Origin: Mallotus nudiflorus
Taxonomy: Eukaryota; Streptophyta; Magnoliopsida; Malpighiales; Euphorbiaceae
DNA: 64,000 bases
Direction: 5' to 3'
Assembly: GCA_947683625.1 (NCBI GenBank)
Contig: CANTUR010000675.1
Location: 1,645,501 to 1,709,500 of the forward strand
The position numbers and the translations under genes are program-made. Positions 10,571 to 23,269 of this stretch are shown piece by piece; the first letter of the stretch is position 1; each line of letters opens with the position of its first letter. The notes beneath the pieces were generated by a model. That model searched no databases and was not told where the DNA came from. It saw nothing but the letters and a program-made list of their open reading frames with translations.

Positions 10571-13302
10571 GCATGAACAAATCTTGAAAACTTTGTCTTT
10601 GGAACCTAGGATCATATCATAGTGTCCTAGGAAAATAATGGTTTGGAAAAGACTAATTTTTTAATTGATAGAACTAATCTATTTTTCTTTACAATATAGA
10701 AAAAAGTTAATAAATGCTTGAAATATTGTTTTATAGAAAATGAAAATATAAATATGGTATCAATGCAAACTATAAAAAATTGAGAATATAGAGTGAAAAT
10801 ATCATTCATAATTCTTTAAAATTCAAAAAGTGCTTTTTTAAAAAAAAAAAAAATCAGGTGGCATGACATTCCATTAGTATTGTTTAAATAAGCCTATCAA
10901 AGAAGTTTTATATCTATCTTTTGGATCAATTTGAACTTGCCAAAATTCTAATTTCATTTCAAACTTTGAAAAAATGAATTGTCACATGTACTCCGCTAGT
11001 TATTTAATAGGTGCAACTTGTTAACTACTAATAAATGTTCACACTTTAAATGGATAAAACATAGGCTTTTACTAGTATCAAAAGCTATAATGCTAAAGTT
11101 TCAAAACATAGTTTAGATATTTTTTAATATTACAAGCATATTGTAATACTTAGATAAAATCAGATATATCTAACAAAAAATTTTAAAATTTTTTATGCAT
11201 TTGGAAAACAATCATGCAAAAGAAATTTAAAAACATTAAGAAGGAAAACAAATAAAATATATGTAGACAAAAGCACTTTTTTCTTTATAAGAAATAAAAA
11301 CCATAGTGAAAAGAATTGGACAAAGTGCAAGCATATATTGCAAACCATATGAAAGTTCAAATGAAAAAGATTTTTTTTTTCAAAAACAATAAATTATTAA
11401 AAGGGAGACAGAAGAATCAAATGCAACTAACACGAAAGAAACAAAGATATGAGATTTTGTTATATTTGTAATACATGGTTTTAAATAACGGTTTCATGAT
11501 CCATTTCGATATCGGTAACGTTGTAACAGTATCATACTGAATTGGTTGAATTCAAACTGTATCATTCGGCGCTACTATGAATTTAAAAAAAAAATCAATA
11601 AAATGTACCATATTAATAAAAAAAAATGCTAAATAATCTTTACCATGTAATATAATAAGTTAAGAATCACTTTAAAAAATATATTTTTGCACTAAAAAAA
11701 ATGTACATTTGAAAAAATAACAAATATAATATAAAAATTATTATTTACTATAATAAAAAATGACATAAAAAGAATACTTGAAATCTTTAATATGTAAATA
11801 TTTATATTATATTAATATGATATTATTACAAACTGAAAAACATGTACAATAATAATAGGATGGTGATAAATAATATAACAATAATTTTTCACAAATAAAA
11901 AAATTACAGTAAATATAATTACAAATGGTTTAACAAATATATTGATCACTACAATTAACAATAATCCTAAAAAAAATGCAAATTGTATTTATTTACAATA
12001 GTTCTTAAAAAATAAAAGTTAAATTTATTTTACTCACTTGAAAAAAAATAATTTTATTTTATCAAATAATTACAAAATAATTATATTAAAAACAAATATA
12101 AAATAATTAAATACCATGGCCCAAACTCCCCTTTTGGGCTACACCAACAACTTAGGCTCATTCTTTTTCTTAGGCTTCTTGGGCTGCTGGTGGGCTTAGG
12201 GTTCTTGAGGTGCAAGCTTTTCTTCTTCTTCTTCTTTTTCTTCTTCACCTTTTGATGGTATCACCCGATGTTGTTCAAAGTATCGTCATATAATGACCGT
12301 TATGGTCGATTCATCAGTAATATCGTCAATTCAATCACAAATTCCATTAAGTCAAATATAGCCGTCCCAATCCGCCAAAATCTCATTTCATCCCTTTCAT
12401 TTTCCATTGCGAAACCGCGTATTGACCATTTTTTAATACCCCACTGTAATATACACACACTCACACTCACAATATGATGTAAATGATACATGCAGAAAAA
12501 AAAAAAAAAAGCCAAAGAGGGGAAAAAAAACAATAGTGATTTTATCGGAAAAATAATTTATTTTAAAAAATCACAACTTAAAAAGTTTAATTCATAAAAA
12601 TGTAAAATTTATTACATAAATTGTGGATATAATAATAATAAATATAACAAATTGCAAATCAGCTAACAGCATTAGATGCATCGATTAACTAAATCCTTTT
12701 CAATATTAATGTTTTCTAATTGTGCGATGATTAAATTGGGAACATTCGAATGGATTTTTTAAATATGGTTACAAAATTGTAAATTTTTTTCCTTTAAAAA
12801 TGCCTATGCCTATAAGAGGACATATGCAAGACATTTTCATTTTTTTAGTGCGGAAAAAATATTAGGACTGGTACAGTATCAGTCAAGATAATGCAACAAT
12901 TACATCAACGTTTGGAATAATTATTAAAATTAACATATAGGATAAATATAAAAAAAAGTTAACTCAAATTGTAGAAATTGACAAATTACATATCTATTTA
13001 CGTTATTTGCTAGAAAACAAATGTTTAAAAATATTGTCAGAAATCTAAAAAAAATATAAAAGCCGCTATCAATTAGATTTTATAAATAAAAAATAAATAT
13101 TTATTGTTCCTTAACTTAGGTTCTTATGTTTTTAATTATCATGGACATCATTAATCAAAACCACACCAAAGAATATCTTTTAGTTATACTTGCAATTGCA
13201 TATTAGCAATTTAAAATGTAAAATTGTCATTACTCGATCAAATAAATATAACAGTAAAAGTTTAATATTTTTTTTCCACACCAAGTCAATATCATTGTAT
13301 AT
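10571..13302. other. AT-rich intergenic DNA with diverged repeats
   Basis: No gene is supported. Around 11470-11580 and, inverted, around 12260-12430 there are degenerate TTTTAAATAACGGTT / ATAATGACCGTTATGG-type sequences that look like the two ends of an old inverted-repeat element of about 1 kb. A block at 12110-12250 is GC-richer and CTT-rich. None can be assigned to a family with confidence. Confidence 0.4.
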
Positions 13303-13572
13303 TGTTAGGAATCAGATATTTTTTCAATAATTATGGGATTGGCATCTTCACAGTCAACCATTTACATGTTGGATATAATCATTGAAGATAGTCAAATATT
13401 TTCAAGATCAATATTATTTCAATTACCTTTCTCATAACATTTACCATATAAGATTATCATGATTTTCTCATTTCCTTTTTTGTACTACCAACTCTATTGT
13501 ATATATATATGCATTTGCTGTAAATTCAATGAATAAAAATATAGAAATTTGTTCTTACAACACCCTTTTTCA
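13303..13572 (+). repeat. 5' LTR of the dead Copia element
   Basis: 270 bp, from TGTTAGGAATC to ACACCCTTTTTCA, directly followed by the PBS. It contains a TATATATATATGC box near 13500 and AATGAATAAAAATATAG near the end. It pairs with 18205-18473. Confidence 0.93.
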
Positions 13573-13584
13573 TGGTATCAGAGC
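13573..13584 (+). promoter_or_regulatory. Primer-binding site (initiator-Met tRNA)
   Basis: TGGTATCAGAGC abuts the 5' LTR and is complementary to the 3' end of plant initiator-Met tRNA, the usual Copia primer. Confidence 0.9.
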
Positions 13585-13736
13585 GGGTCTGGCCAAATTT
13601 CTTAATTTCCCAGGTTGTCCGTCTAGATGTCCAGTCTTAGCGGCCCGGTTCGGTGTTGCCGTTGCCTTTCAATTTAAAAAAAATACAGATTTCAAGTGAC
13701 AACTGTCAAATCCCAATTGCACTTGAGGGGGAGTAT

Positions 13737-13906
13737 TGCAAAATCCCACATTGAAAAAATATACTTGAATGAAGTGGCTTATAAGTGTGTAGATTGGACC
13801 TTAACACAAGCTAATTGATTTTGTGTTACATGGGCTTAACCCCATTTATAAGTCTACATGTGTATGCATGGGCCAAACAACTCTCGAGGCCTACGAAATT
13901 TTAACA
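13737..13906 (+). repeat. Second LTR-like module inside the leader
   Basis: The 170-bp segment begins TGCAAAATCCCACATTG and ends TTTTAACA. It is preceded by a purine tract (TTGAGGGGGAGT, 13723-13734) and followed by a second PBS-like sequence TGGTATCAGAGT (13907-13918). Thus it has the PPT-LTR-PBS arrangement of an LTR sitting between two internal regions. It is unrelated in sequence to the element's own LTRs. Confidence 0.6.
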
Positions 13907-13959
13907 TGGTATCAGAGTATGCTTGAATCCTCAGCTTAAAAAAAAAAAACTCAACCACA

Positions 13960-16900
13960 TCAAATAGAGTGATGCTAAACAAAAATGAAAAACCAACACA
14001 CTACCAATTAAGTAACTTTGATAAACCAGGTGATTTACTTATGTCTCACCCATTGAAGGGAACTAACTACTCAACATGATGTCAGTCAGTCATGAATACT
14101 TTGGTATCCAAACATAAGGTAGGGTTCATAAATGGCACATTATAAAAGCCACCCATTGGAGATCCAAATGAAGAAGACTAGATAACTTGTAATTTAATGG
14201 TAATGTCTTAGATCCTGAACTCTCTAAATGAAGAACTACATGAAAGTGTCATTTATCATGATACGACATATGGTATATGGAAGGAATTAAAAGAGCATTT
14301 TTCTCAAGGTAGTGGACCATGAATACAAGAGATTAAGAGAGAAATCATCAACATAAAATAAGGTGATGTGTCAATATCATTGTAATATGCCAAGATGAGA
14401 GGTCTTTAGGAACAACTTGTAGGCCTTAGTAAACCTTATAAAAGTGGATGTTCAAGCTATACCTACAGTATTACAATAAAGGAATGAGAAGAAGAGAGGT
14501 TGCATTAGCTTTTGATGGGGCTGAATGACACATATAGTGTTGTCAGATCAAACTTATTATGAAAAGACCGTTTGCCTACTCTATCAAATGCATATGCCTT
14601 CCTCTTATTAAAAGAAATAGCTATAGGATGACCTCCACCTCCTGTTGAAAGTGTAGCCTTCAAGGTCAACTTAGATAGCAACAAGGGGCAAAATAAAAAA
14701 CTTAGATGTGAAAATTGCAATAAACCTAGTCATGTGAAAGATAATTGCTTTGAGATCATTGGTTACCCACCCAACTAGCAAAGAGGTAAGTGAAAAGAGG
14801 AAAATCAACAACAAATATGGCAGCTTTAGAGCATAAAATAAAAGAAGACTCTTGGTGTTAGTCTATGCCCAACCTCACATAAAGGCAGTATGAGCAACTC
14901 ATTGCATTACTTAATGGAGAAAAGGGAGTACCAACCATAAATTTCATTGTTAACGTACTAACTAAATCTGAAACATTTAAGCATAAAAATTAATTCATAG
15001 ATAGTGGAGCATCTGACCATATAATATAAAATACTACACTATTGAAATGTAATTCTAAACTTGAAGAACCAAACCATGTTACATTACCAAATGGTAATAA
15101 AATTATGGTTAATGATATTTGAGGTGTGGTAATCAATAATGAAATTACTCTAAATAATGCCCTATGCCTTCTTGTCTTCAACTGTAGTCTAATCTTTATA
15201 AGTAAGTTAACGAATAAATTAAATTGTTATGGTTCACTTTTTTCCTAATGAATGCTTCATGCAAGACCTTATAACCAAGAGGATGATTGGAAGGGGTAGA
15301 TTATGAGGGGGGGCTATACTATTTTGATGAAGATGCAAGACTTTAGTTAATTTTGTGAAAGCAAGTACCAGTGTAGAAATCCTTCATCAAAGATTAGGAA
15401 ACATTCCTTTCTAAAAATTAAATTCTATCTTTATAATTAATATAATAAATGTGAATAAATTTCCTATACCTTATGATGTTTGTCATAAGGCTAGACAATC
15501 TAGACACTTTTTTCAAATTCATAATGAAAAATATAAAGAAATTTTTTATCTTGTTCATTTAAATACATGGGCACCTTATAGAGTTAGCGCGCACACATGA
15601 GCATGCTATTTTTTTTTACTATAGCTGATGATTGTTCTCATAGCACATGGGTTTACTTAATGAAAACTAAAGGAGAAGTACCAACTTTGTTTCAACACTT
15701 TGTCAAAATGATCCACACACAATTTAATAAACAGGTACAAAAGGTGAGAACTGATAATGCAAGTGAATTTGAATAAAGTAAAAAATTTTAAAGTTTCAGC
15801 CTTGAACAAGGAATAATTCACCAAACTTTATGCCCATATACACCACAACAAAATGGTGTGGTAGAGCAAAAGCATAGACACTTACTTGAAGTGGCTCATG
15901 CATTGAGATTCCAATCTAATGTACCATTAAAATATTGGAGCGAGTGTGTGATGGCTATAACGCACCTTGTGAACCCACAACCTATACTAAGATTAAAAGG
16001 TAAGTCCCCTTACAAAATTCTTTTTAAGAAGAGACTAAATTATGATCATCTTCGTGTTTTCGGTTGTTTATATTACACTTTTGTTAAACCTAAACCAACT
16101 GATAAGTTTATAACTAGAGCTAGGAGATGTGTTTTCTTAGGTTATATTTCAGGAAAAAAAAGGGTATAAGGTGATAGAAATTGAAACACATAAGTTATTT
16201 GAATTAAGAGATATAGTTTTTTATAAAGAAATATTTCCCTTTCAAGAAAAGTTCATTAACAAACCAAGCATTCCAATTCAAATCTCTCCACCTATGATTC
16301 CTCAAGAAGATGAAATAACTTTAAATCATAAGAGTCATGTTGAGCTTGAAGAGGAAGACTGAGATGAAGAAAACCATTTGAGTAGTCATGATGATTCAGA
16401 AATAGAAAAAGAACCTGCATTAAATTTAGAAAAAAGTCATTTAAGCAACCATGATGAATCAAAAAGAGAAAGCATGTCATATCAAGAAAACCATAACTAA
16501 GAAAGGCCCAAGAGAGATAGAAAATTTCCAAAAAAATATGATGGATTTGTCATAAATCATGCATCATCATCAAATTCTCCTATGGAGTTGCCAATCATAG
16601 CTTCAGGGCTTAATATCGAGTCAACGAGTTTTGAAAAGGCAATGTAGAACCCAAAATGGCAGCAAGCCATGGCCAAGGAGTTGCATGATTGATAATAAAA
16701 TGTGGATTATTGTTCCATTAAAAAAAAGGAAGAAAATAGTAGGTTTAAAATGGGTTTACAAGATCAAGTACAACCTAGACGGATCAATCGAGCATTATAA
16801 GGCTCGACTTGTTGCAAAGGGATATAGTCAAGTGCAAGGATTGGATTATAATAAGACATTTGCACCCATAGCCAAATTTGCAATAATCAAATGTCTCCTT

Positions 16901-18136
16901 ACTATGGCAGCCATAAATGAATAGGAATTGCACCAACTAGACATAAATAATGCATTCCTCAATGGAGACCTAGAAGAGGAAGTCTACATAAAGATGCCAC
17001 AAGGACTTCACGACAAAGAAAAAGGCTTAGTCTGTAAGTTTCATAAATCATTATATGGGCTCAAGTAAGCCTCACGACAATGGTTTAGTAAACTTTATTA
17101 ATCATTACTTAAATATAGTTTTAAGCAAAGTTTTTCAGAAAACTCTCTTTTCACTATGAATAATGAAACCACCAAATTAATTACTCTTGTCTATGTAGAT
17201 GATCTCATCATTGTAGGAAATAATCCAAAGAAATGTGAGCATTTGAAGAACTACCTTCAGAACTATTTTCATATCAAGGATTTAAGATCATCACGCTATT
17301 TTCTCAACCTTGAAATAAAGCGTACAAGTAAGGGTATTCATGTATCATAACAAAAGTATGCTAAAGACATTGTTCTTGAGCTTAGACTTAAAGATGCCAA
17401 GGCTGTTTCCACTCCTATTCTGCAACAACATGGAATCTTAACTGAATTAAGAGAGACAATGGAGGATGCATCCACTTATCCAACACTAATAGGAAGACTC
17501 ACCTACTTAACTCTTACTCGACTAGATTTGACATATGCAATCCATTTACTCAGTCAATTCTCATAGCAGCCTTGACAAAATCACATGGACATAGCTCTAC
17601 AAATTGTTAGATACATTGGCTCCACACTTCACTAGGGAATATTTTATCCTAAAGATAACCAACTCAAATTAAAAGCTTATTATGATGCTGATTGGAGCAT
17701 TTGTCCTATGTTTAGAAAATCAATAACTGGATTTGTTACCTTCTAAGTACTACACCTCTTACTTAGTGATTAAAGAAATAAACTACTATCTCTTTATCTT
17801 CAGCAAAAGCTAAGTACCGAGCAATGGCTCAAACCACTAAAGAAATTGTTTAGTTAGACAATTTGCTCAAAGACATGTTCGTTATAGTCCTAAGGCTAAT
17901 TGATTTACTTTGTGACAATAAAGCTGCCATCCATATTGCCTCTAATTTGGTCTTTCATATGGGAATGAAACACATTGAAATGGATTGTCACTATGTTAGA
18001 CTCAAATATCAGTAACTTGACCCATGTTCCATCCCATAAACAACTAGCTGACATCTTTACCGAGGCTCTTGTACAAGAACAATTCACTAAGCTTTTACAT
18101 GAGATTGGCCTATGCAACACAAACTCATTAGCTTAA
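13960..18136 (+). pseudogene. Copia gag-pol, decayed
   Basis: Recognisable parts in order: a gag region from about 13960; a CCHC zinc knuckle at about 14704-14750 (C-x2-C-x4-H-x4-C, CENCNKPSHVKDNC); an aspartic protease motif FIDSGASDH at about 14995-15022; an integrase core end with PQQNGVVEQKHRHL at about 15840-15885; RT from about 16735 (ARLVAKGYSQ) with the catalytic YVDD at about 17193-17204; and RNase H/C-terminal sequence (LSSAKA...RAMAQTT) near 17800, ending with LHEIGLCNTN and a stop at 18134-18136. Many in-frame stops and small indels divide these, so no functional polyprotein is possible. Separate open stretches at 15858-16169, 16631-16924 and 17156-17350 are fragments of this one gene. 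Confidence 0.9.
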
Positions 18137-18190
18137 GGGAGGCTTAAGGAATATTTGATCCAGGGTAAGCTAAATGTATTCATGTATATT

Positions 18191-18204
18191 AGCTTGAGGG
18201 AGGC
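18191..18204 (+). other. Polypurine tract of the dead Copia element
   Basis: AGCTTGAGGGAGGC lies directly before the 3' LTR. A similar GCTTAAGGGAGGC occurs at 18131-18143, overlapping the pol stop, so the tract is duplicated. Confidence 0.75.
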
Positions 18205-18473
18205 TGTTAAGAATAAGATATTTTTCCAATAATAATTGGATTGATATATTCACAATCAACCATTTACAGGCTAGATATAGCCGTTGAAGATAGTCAAATA
18301 TTTTCAAGATCAATATTATTTCAGTTACCTTTCTTATAGCATTTACCATATGAGATTATCATGATTTTCTCTTTTCCTTCTTTGTACTGCCAACTCTATT
18401 TTATATATATACATCTGTCGTAAATTCAATGAATAGAAAATATAGAAATTTATTCTTACAGCACCCTTTTTCA
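18205..18473 (+). repeat. 3' LTR of the dead Copia element
   Basis: 269 bp, TGTTAAGAATAAG to GCACCCTTTTTCA, aligned with the 5' LTR throughout with about 30 differences by eye, and followed by TATAT target duplication. Confidence 0.92.
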
Positions 18474-18478
18474 TATAT

Positions 18479-19121
18479 AAATCCCAAATGATAAATCTAT
18501 GTTCCTTAAGGCCCTTTTTACATACATTAATCCAGAAATGTATTAACAACGCAAATTGTTCAATTTTTTTATCTATTATAATGAATTTTTATAATAATTG
18601 TATTTTACTTTATAATTATACTTAAGATTTAAAAACTGATATTTCATTTTTTTAATTTAGTATCCATATCAGACATTCCATTTATACAAATAGAGTAGCT
18701 AATATTAAATATAGTTAGATATCACTACAATAATTATAACTATTAACATTTATCATTTGCAAATGACAAGTAATTGCATGATTGGCATAATTCATACTAT
18801 ATTCCATATTAAACAAATTTTTATAAATCATGGATAAAAAGAAAGTTACATATTAACCAAATGTCATCTTAAATCATAACACTGAAGAAAAAAACATAGA
18901 ACTTCATTTAACATTTCTAAATTACATACATATATTAAAAAGAAGCTTCTAGGAGCTAAAAGGCTAATTCAAAATACATATACTAACAGCCCAAACAAAA
19001 TAAAAGACTCCTACATAATTAGAGTGCAGGTCTCCATGACGTAACAAAACAAAGCCAAAATACATAAAAGACTAAAACAAATGATTAACAATTCCAATTG
19101 ATAAACTAATTTTGTTAAAGA
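18479..19121. other. Intergenic, no gene seen
   Basis: AT-rich spacer between two mobile elements; no recognised coding or repeat structure. Confidence 0.4.
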
Positions 19122-21891
19122 CCTTATGTCATGATCCAAAATAGGGGTAATGACTGGCGCTAAGGAATGGGAATTCTTTCGAATCCGAAACCTGCAGCAA
19201 GCCTTAAAATAAAATAAAACATGCAATAATAATAATAACATAATTAAAATATTCTACAGCGAAAATAAAATCATAAGTATTAAAATAATAATCCACCAAA
19301 TGAAATTAAATCGAACATCCTCATCTCATATATAAATAAACTTTTAATACAAATCCATTACAATATTTGAAATACATAACTCACACAAACATAATGCATA
19401 ACTCTTTTACAGTTAACAACTACTGCAGTGTCTAGATTATAAAATAAAACTCAGGTAAGCAGTTTATATAGTGAAGCCAGGGCGGAAGAAATCCGGCGTA
19501 TAGGTCTGCTACTGAGGTCTGAAGACGATGACTCTCCTAAAAAATAGTCAACGGAGGGGAGTCAGACCTCACTGAGTGAATTGTTATAATATATATATAT
19601 GCATAACTAAATGACAATGCACACAATCAATAGTATATATAATAAATATATATACAGGCAAATACACACAGATGCAACAAAATCATTTTATATATTTTCT
19701 GAAAATCATTGTTTATGAAGGATCAAATAGAACCCTAGAAAATCGCAACCTCAAGCAGTGTTAGACAACACTCTAGCCATACAGGCTCACTTATTCCAAA
19801 TATATTCACTTGTTCCATTTGGACAGTAGACTGGCCCCGAGACACTAAGTCAACAGAGCTCCAACAGTATGACTGTCTGTGTGATTGGCCCCGAGACATT
19901 TAGTTAACCGAGCTTCAGCAATCACACTCCCAAATCATATCACACATCAAATCACTCAATCAATCCAATCATAATCCACAAATAGGTTAGTAATATAGCC
20001 TAAATGCTATCGACGTACCGGTACGTACTCGGTCCTAGTGCTGCCCACTAGGTAGCACGTTCTATTGATATCCTTCATGTTTAAATATAAAACATACATT
20101 CATAAATAAATGATGCATGAATTTCAATAAAATAGCAACATAAACCATATATATACTAGAAATATACCAAAAGTAAACCGGGTATATTTTGAATATATAT
20201 ACGTCAAATAAATCCAATATAATTGCAAAATAAACTAGAAATATATTTAAAAAAATTTTAAGTATAAATGTTTAATAAAACATGCATATAATTTAAAATA
20301 TATAAAAAATATACCAAAAATATACCAAAAATAAACCTAAGTACTAATTAAATTATTTATGCATATTTATCAAAATAAATCATACATTTCTAAAACATGC
20401 ACCCTAAAACACATATATATATATAATAACAACTCACAATTATTGCGCTCCTCGAGATGGGTCCGACGAGCCTGGTCCACTAAGCCTCAGTCTCGGCACA
20501 ACTAAACAAACAAACGACAACAGAAAATCAGAATACATCTAATGGAAATTCCTAGAAACTCGATCTAGAATACTAGACACAGAATTAAAATTAGAATTCG
20601 ACTGGATATCACGTTTTACGAGAATTATATAAAAAATCTGACAGAACCTCCCCCGTAAAACAGACATCTCTCTACTCAAATAGTAGAGCTGGTCCTGCAA
20701 AGAAACACACTTCGAAAATAAACACAGAATTCACAACCACAATCCCTCGGTCGGACTCCAAACTACAATTCATCGACCGAGGTTCACAATTCATAGAACA
20801 ATTATAGAAATACCAAAAATGCCCTTATATAATAAAAATACATTTTATAAATCCAAATTACATAATTAACCCTAAAACTGTTAAAAACCGATAAAAACTC
20901 ATTTATTTAGAAAAATCGTATATTATATATATAATTTGAAAATAATTTACGAAAATTAGTTTTAATTAGTTAAAAATACTAAATAATTAATAAAAATCAT
21001 TTTCATACCCTAAATAACTAGTAAAACCAATTTAGTGCCAAATTACCAAAATACCTCTATATATATAAATATACTAAAATTAATCAAAAATTCACAAAAA
21101 ATAATATAATTACTCAAAATTAATTTTCTCAACATATAATATCAATAAATATACTCAATTAACCAATTAATTTCAATTAAACACATAATTAACCTAATTT
21201 TTCAAAATTACATAAACTTAATAAATTCTAAATAAATATATAAAAATCAAAAAAATTACAAATAAATTTCTAAAATGCATTTCAACACCTATAATTACCA
21301 TAAAACACAATTTCATAATTTAATTAATTAATTTTCGAAAATTAGAAAATAATAATAAAATAATCAAAAATTCACAAAAATCAAAATAATTTCCAAAAAT
21401 TCTAAAAAAATTACAGCATGAAGATTAAGCTACAAGGATCAAAGTTTGTGAAGGGAGTTTACTTGAATCAATCAAATTGAATTTCAAAAAAATTTGAAAC
21501 CCTAAATGGCCGAAAATAGAAAATCAAAACCTAGGGAAATCTATACCATTTTAAGTGAAACAAAGCTTGGAATCACATTCACCGGAGTTCAAGGAGAAGA
21601 TAGAGACTGGCGGCGTGAAAAATGGTGGCCAGAATCGCTGTGATCGACGGTGAGAAGGAGTTTCGGTTTTCCGGCAATTCCAAGCTTCAAACGGCGCCGG
21701 AGAAGGAAGAGAGGGCGGCGGGGCTGGCTGAGGACGATGGTGGCACGCCGGTAGGCACACCGACAGTGAAGAAATGGCGAGACAGCGATGGGTGAGGGAA
21801 GGAAGGCGTCGGGCGATGGTGAGGGAAGATGAGTGGCACGAATTGTAAATAGAGTGAACTTTTATATATATATATATATATGTATGTATAT

Positions 21892-21893
<2 letters not shown>

Positions 21894-21948
<55 letters not shown>
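21894..21948. repeat. (AAT)n microsatellite
   Basis: Uninterrupted AAT/TAA trinucleotide tract of about 55 bp within the solo LTR-like element. Confidence 0.9.
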
Positions 21949-21950
<2 letters not shown>

Positions 21951-22036
21951 TTTAATATTTTATTATTAAAATATACCAATATTATATTTAGAAAAATTAC
22001 ACACCACAATTTAATAAACATATATAAATATATATA

Positions 22037-22040
<4 letters not shown>

Positions 22041-22125
<85 letters not shown>
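22041..22125. repeat. (TA)n microsatellite, ~85 bp
   Basis: Pure TA dinucleotide run inside the LTR-like element; a further (AAT)n tract follows at about 22168-22203. Confidence 0.9.
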
Positions 22126-22128
<3 letters not shown>

Positions 22129-22166
22129 ATATTAATAATAAAAACTATATAATACATACATAATTA

Positions 22167-22205
<39 letters not shown>

Positions 22206-22516
22206 CCCTAAAATGTTAATTGTATATATATATATATGCATGTATATGTATATATGTCAATATGAAAAATATACTCATGCATGTACTCATGTAAATCCAC
22301 AAAACTATTTAGAATATTTAATATTAAATTATTTACGTTTTAATTTCCTCGAAAATAACATTTCTGAGAAAATTTATGTAAAGAACTTAAAATAATTAAA
22401 ATGACTTAATAAATAATAAAATCATGAAAATAAAAATAAATATATACAAAAATTATTAATACTGCATATCCCGATGCAGTTTAAAAATATTTAAAAACTC
22501 AGGATATTACACCTTA

Positions 22517-22948
22517 TTAAGTTTCTAGCATCATTTGAGCAAATTAAAATAATTTTTTAATACTTGCTTATAAGTTAAGTGGAGAGCATCATAATTTGGA
22601 TGATTGTTTTGACTACTAAGTTTCATAACACACAATTCTTTATGATTATAATCAATAGCATCCAAATTATATATGAGTTTTAAGTGATCAATTTTTGCAT
22701 TATTTCTAGCCTCTTCAATAGAAGTTTCAATAACACCGACCATATATGACACATATTGATGGCCACCATTGTCTTCAAAAGGGTAATAAACAGTAACAAT
22801 AATTAATGCCCCTTTATTACACTAAACATCATAGGTGGGAGGAGGCAAACCATGTTGTTCACAAATGATATCCAGGATAAATACCAAAGGTAAAGAAATT
22901 ATAACCATTTTCTAAGCTGGCATATTTTAAAAAAAAATTTGTAAATGG
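22517..22948 (-). pseudogene. Unrecognised coding-like remnant, cut by the Sirevirus-like element
   Basis: On the minus strand a reading frame with one stop runs from about 22905 to 22531 and includes the segments CEQHGLPPPTYDV and GGHQYVSYMVGVIETS. The layout (short helix, then LPPPTYDV, then aromatic beta-like segment, then a helix with alternating Ala/Glu) loosely recalls a double-stranded RNA-binding fold, but I cannot name a family. It lies between the solo LTR-like element and the 22954 insertion, and any continuation would resume at 32242, where only broken frames are seen. Confidence 0.3.
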
Positions 22949-23269
22949 CGGGGTGTTGACCATTTGCATGATCAAACTCCTAATTTTGGACTTTGACAAA
23001 CAATTTTTATACTAATAATTTCAATTAAGTGTGTAGGGAATTATATACCAAACATATACCAAGCATATACACTTTTGGATGTATAGTGACTTTTCGGACT
23101 CATTGAACCTCTGAGATTGAAGAAGGCTTTTGACATATTTAGAGCTCTTAAATGAGAAAATGGGCTTCTTAACATTTGAAGCAGACATCTTAAGCTTTCT
23201 GAATTGGGCTTTTTTGAGAAAATCCAAGTTCATTTGGTTATGCAAATTTTGAGTTGAAATTCACGTGTA

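Larger units (their letters stand above)
13303..18473 (+). mobile_element. Full-length dead Ty1/Copia retrotransposon
   Basis: The element is 5171 bp, bounded by direct LTRs (13303-13572 and 18205-18473) and by an exact 5-bp target duplication, TATAT (13298-13302 and 18474-18478). A PBS (TGGTATCAGAGC) follows the left LTR and a purine tract precedes the right one. The order gag, protease, integrase, RT, RNase H is that of Copia. The LTRs differ at roughly one site in ten, so the insertion is old, and the coding region is interrupted by many stops. Confidence 0.93.
19127..22511 (-). mobile_element. Solo LTR-like element with exact 5-bp TSD
   Basis: The block starts TGTCATGATCC and ends GGATATTACA and is flanked by perfect CCTTA duplications at 19122-19126 and 22512-22516. 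Length is 3385 bp. It is the sister of 6949-9958 and shares its internal landmarks, including the pair of GAGACACT(A)AGTCAACAGAGCTCCA-like segments near 19840-19915. The GC-rich stretch at about 21590-21840, read on the minus strand, gives a long open frame (21551-22021) that includes a leucine run from a microsatellite; it is not a credible protein. No internal retroelement domain is present. Confidence 0.78.

Noticed and set aside
13573..13584. tRNA-like TGGTATCAGAGC (also at 24453)
   Set aside because: Primer-binding sites only; no tRNA cloverleaf surrounds them. No tRNA or rRNA gene was found in the window.
21551..22021. 156-residue minus-strand open frame
   Set aside because: Includes a leucine run from the (AAT)n microsatellite and lies wholly in the solo LTR-like element.
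23021..23245. 74-residue frame, repeated exactly at 30807-31031
   Set aside because: The exact repeat reflects the two LTRs; U3 is not expected to encode protein and no domain is visible.
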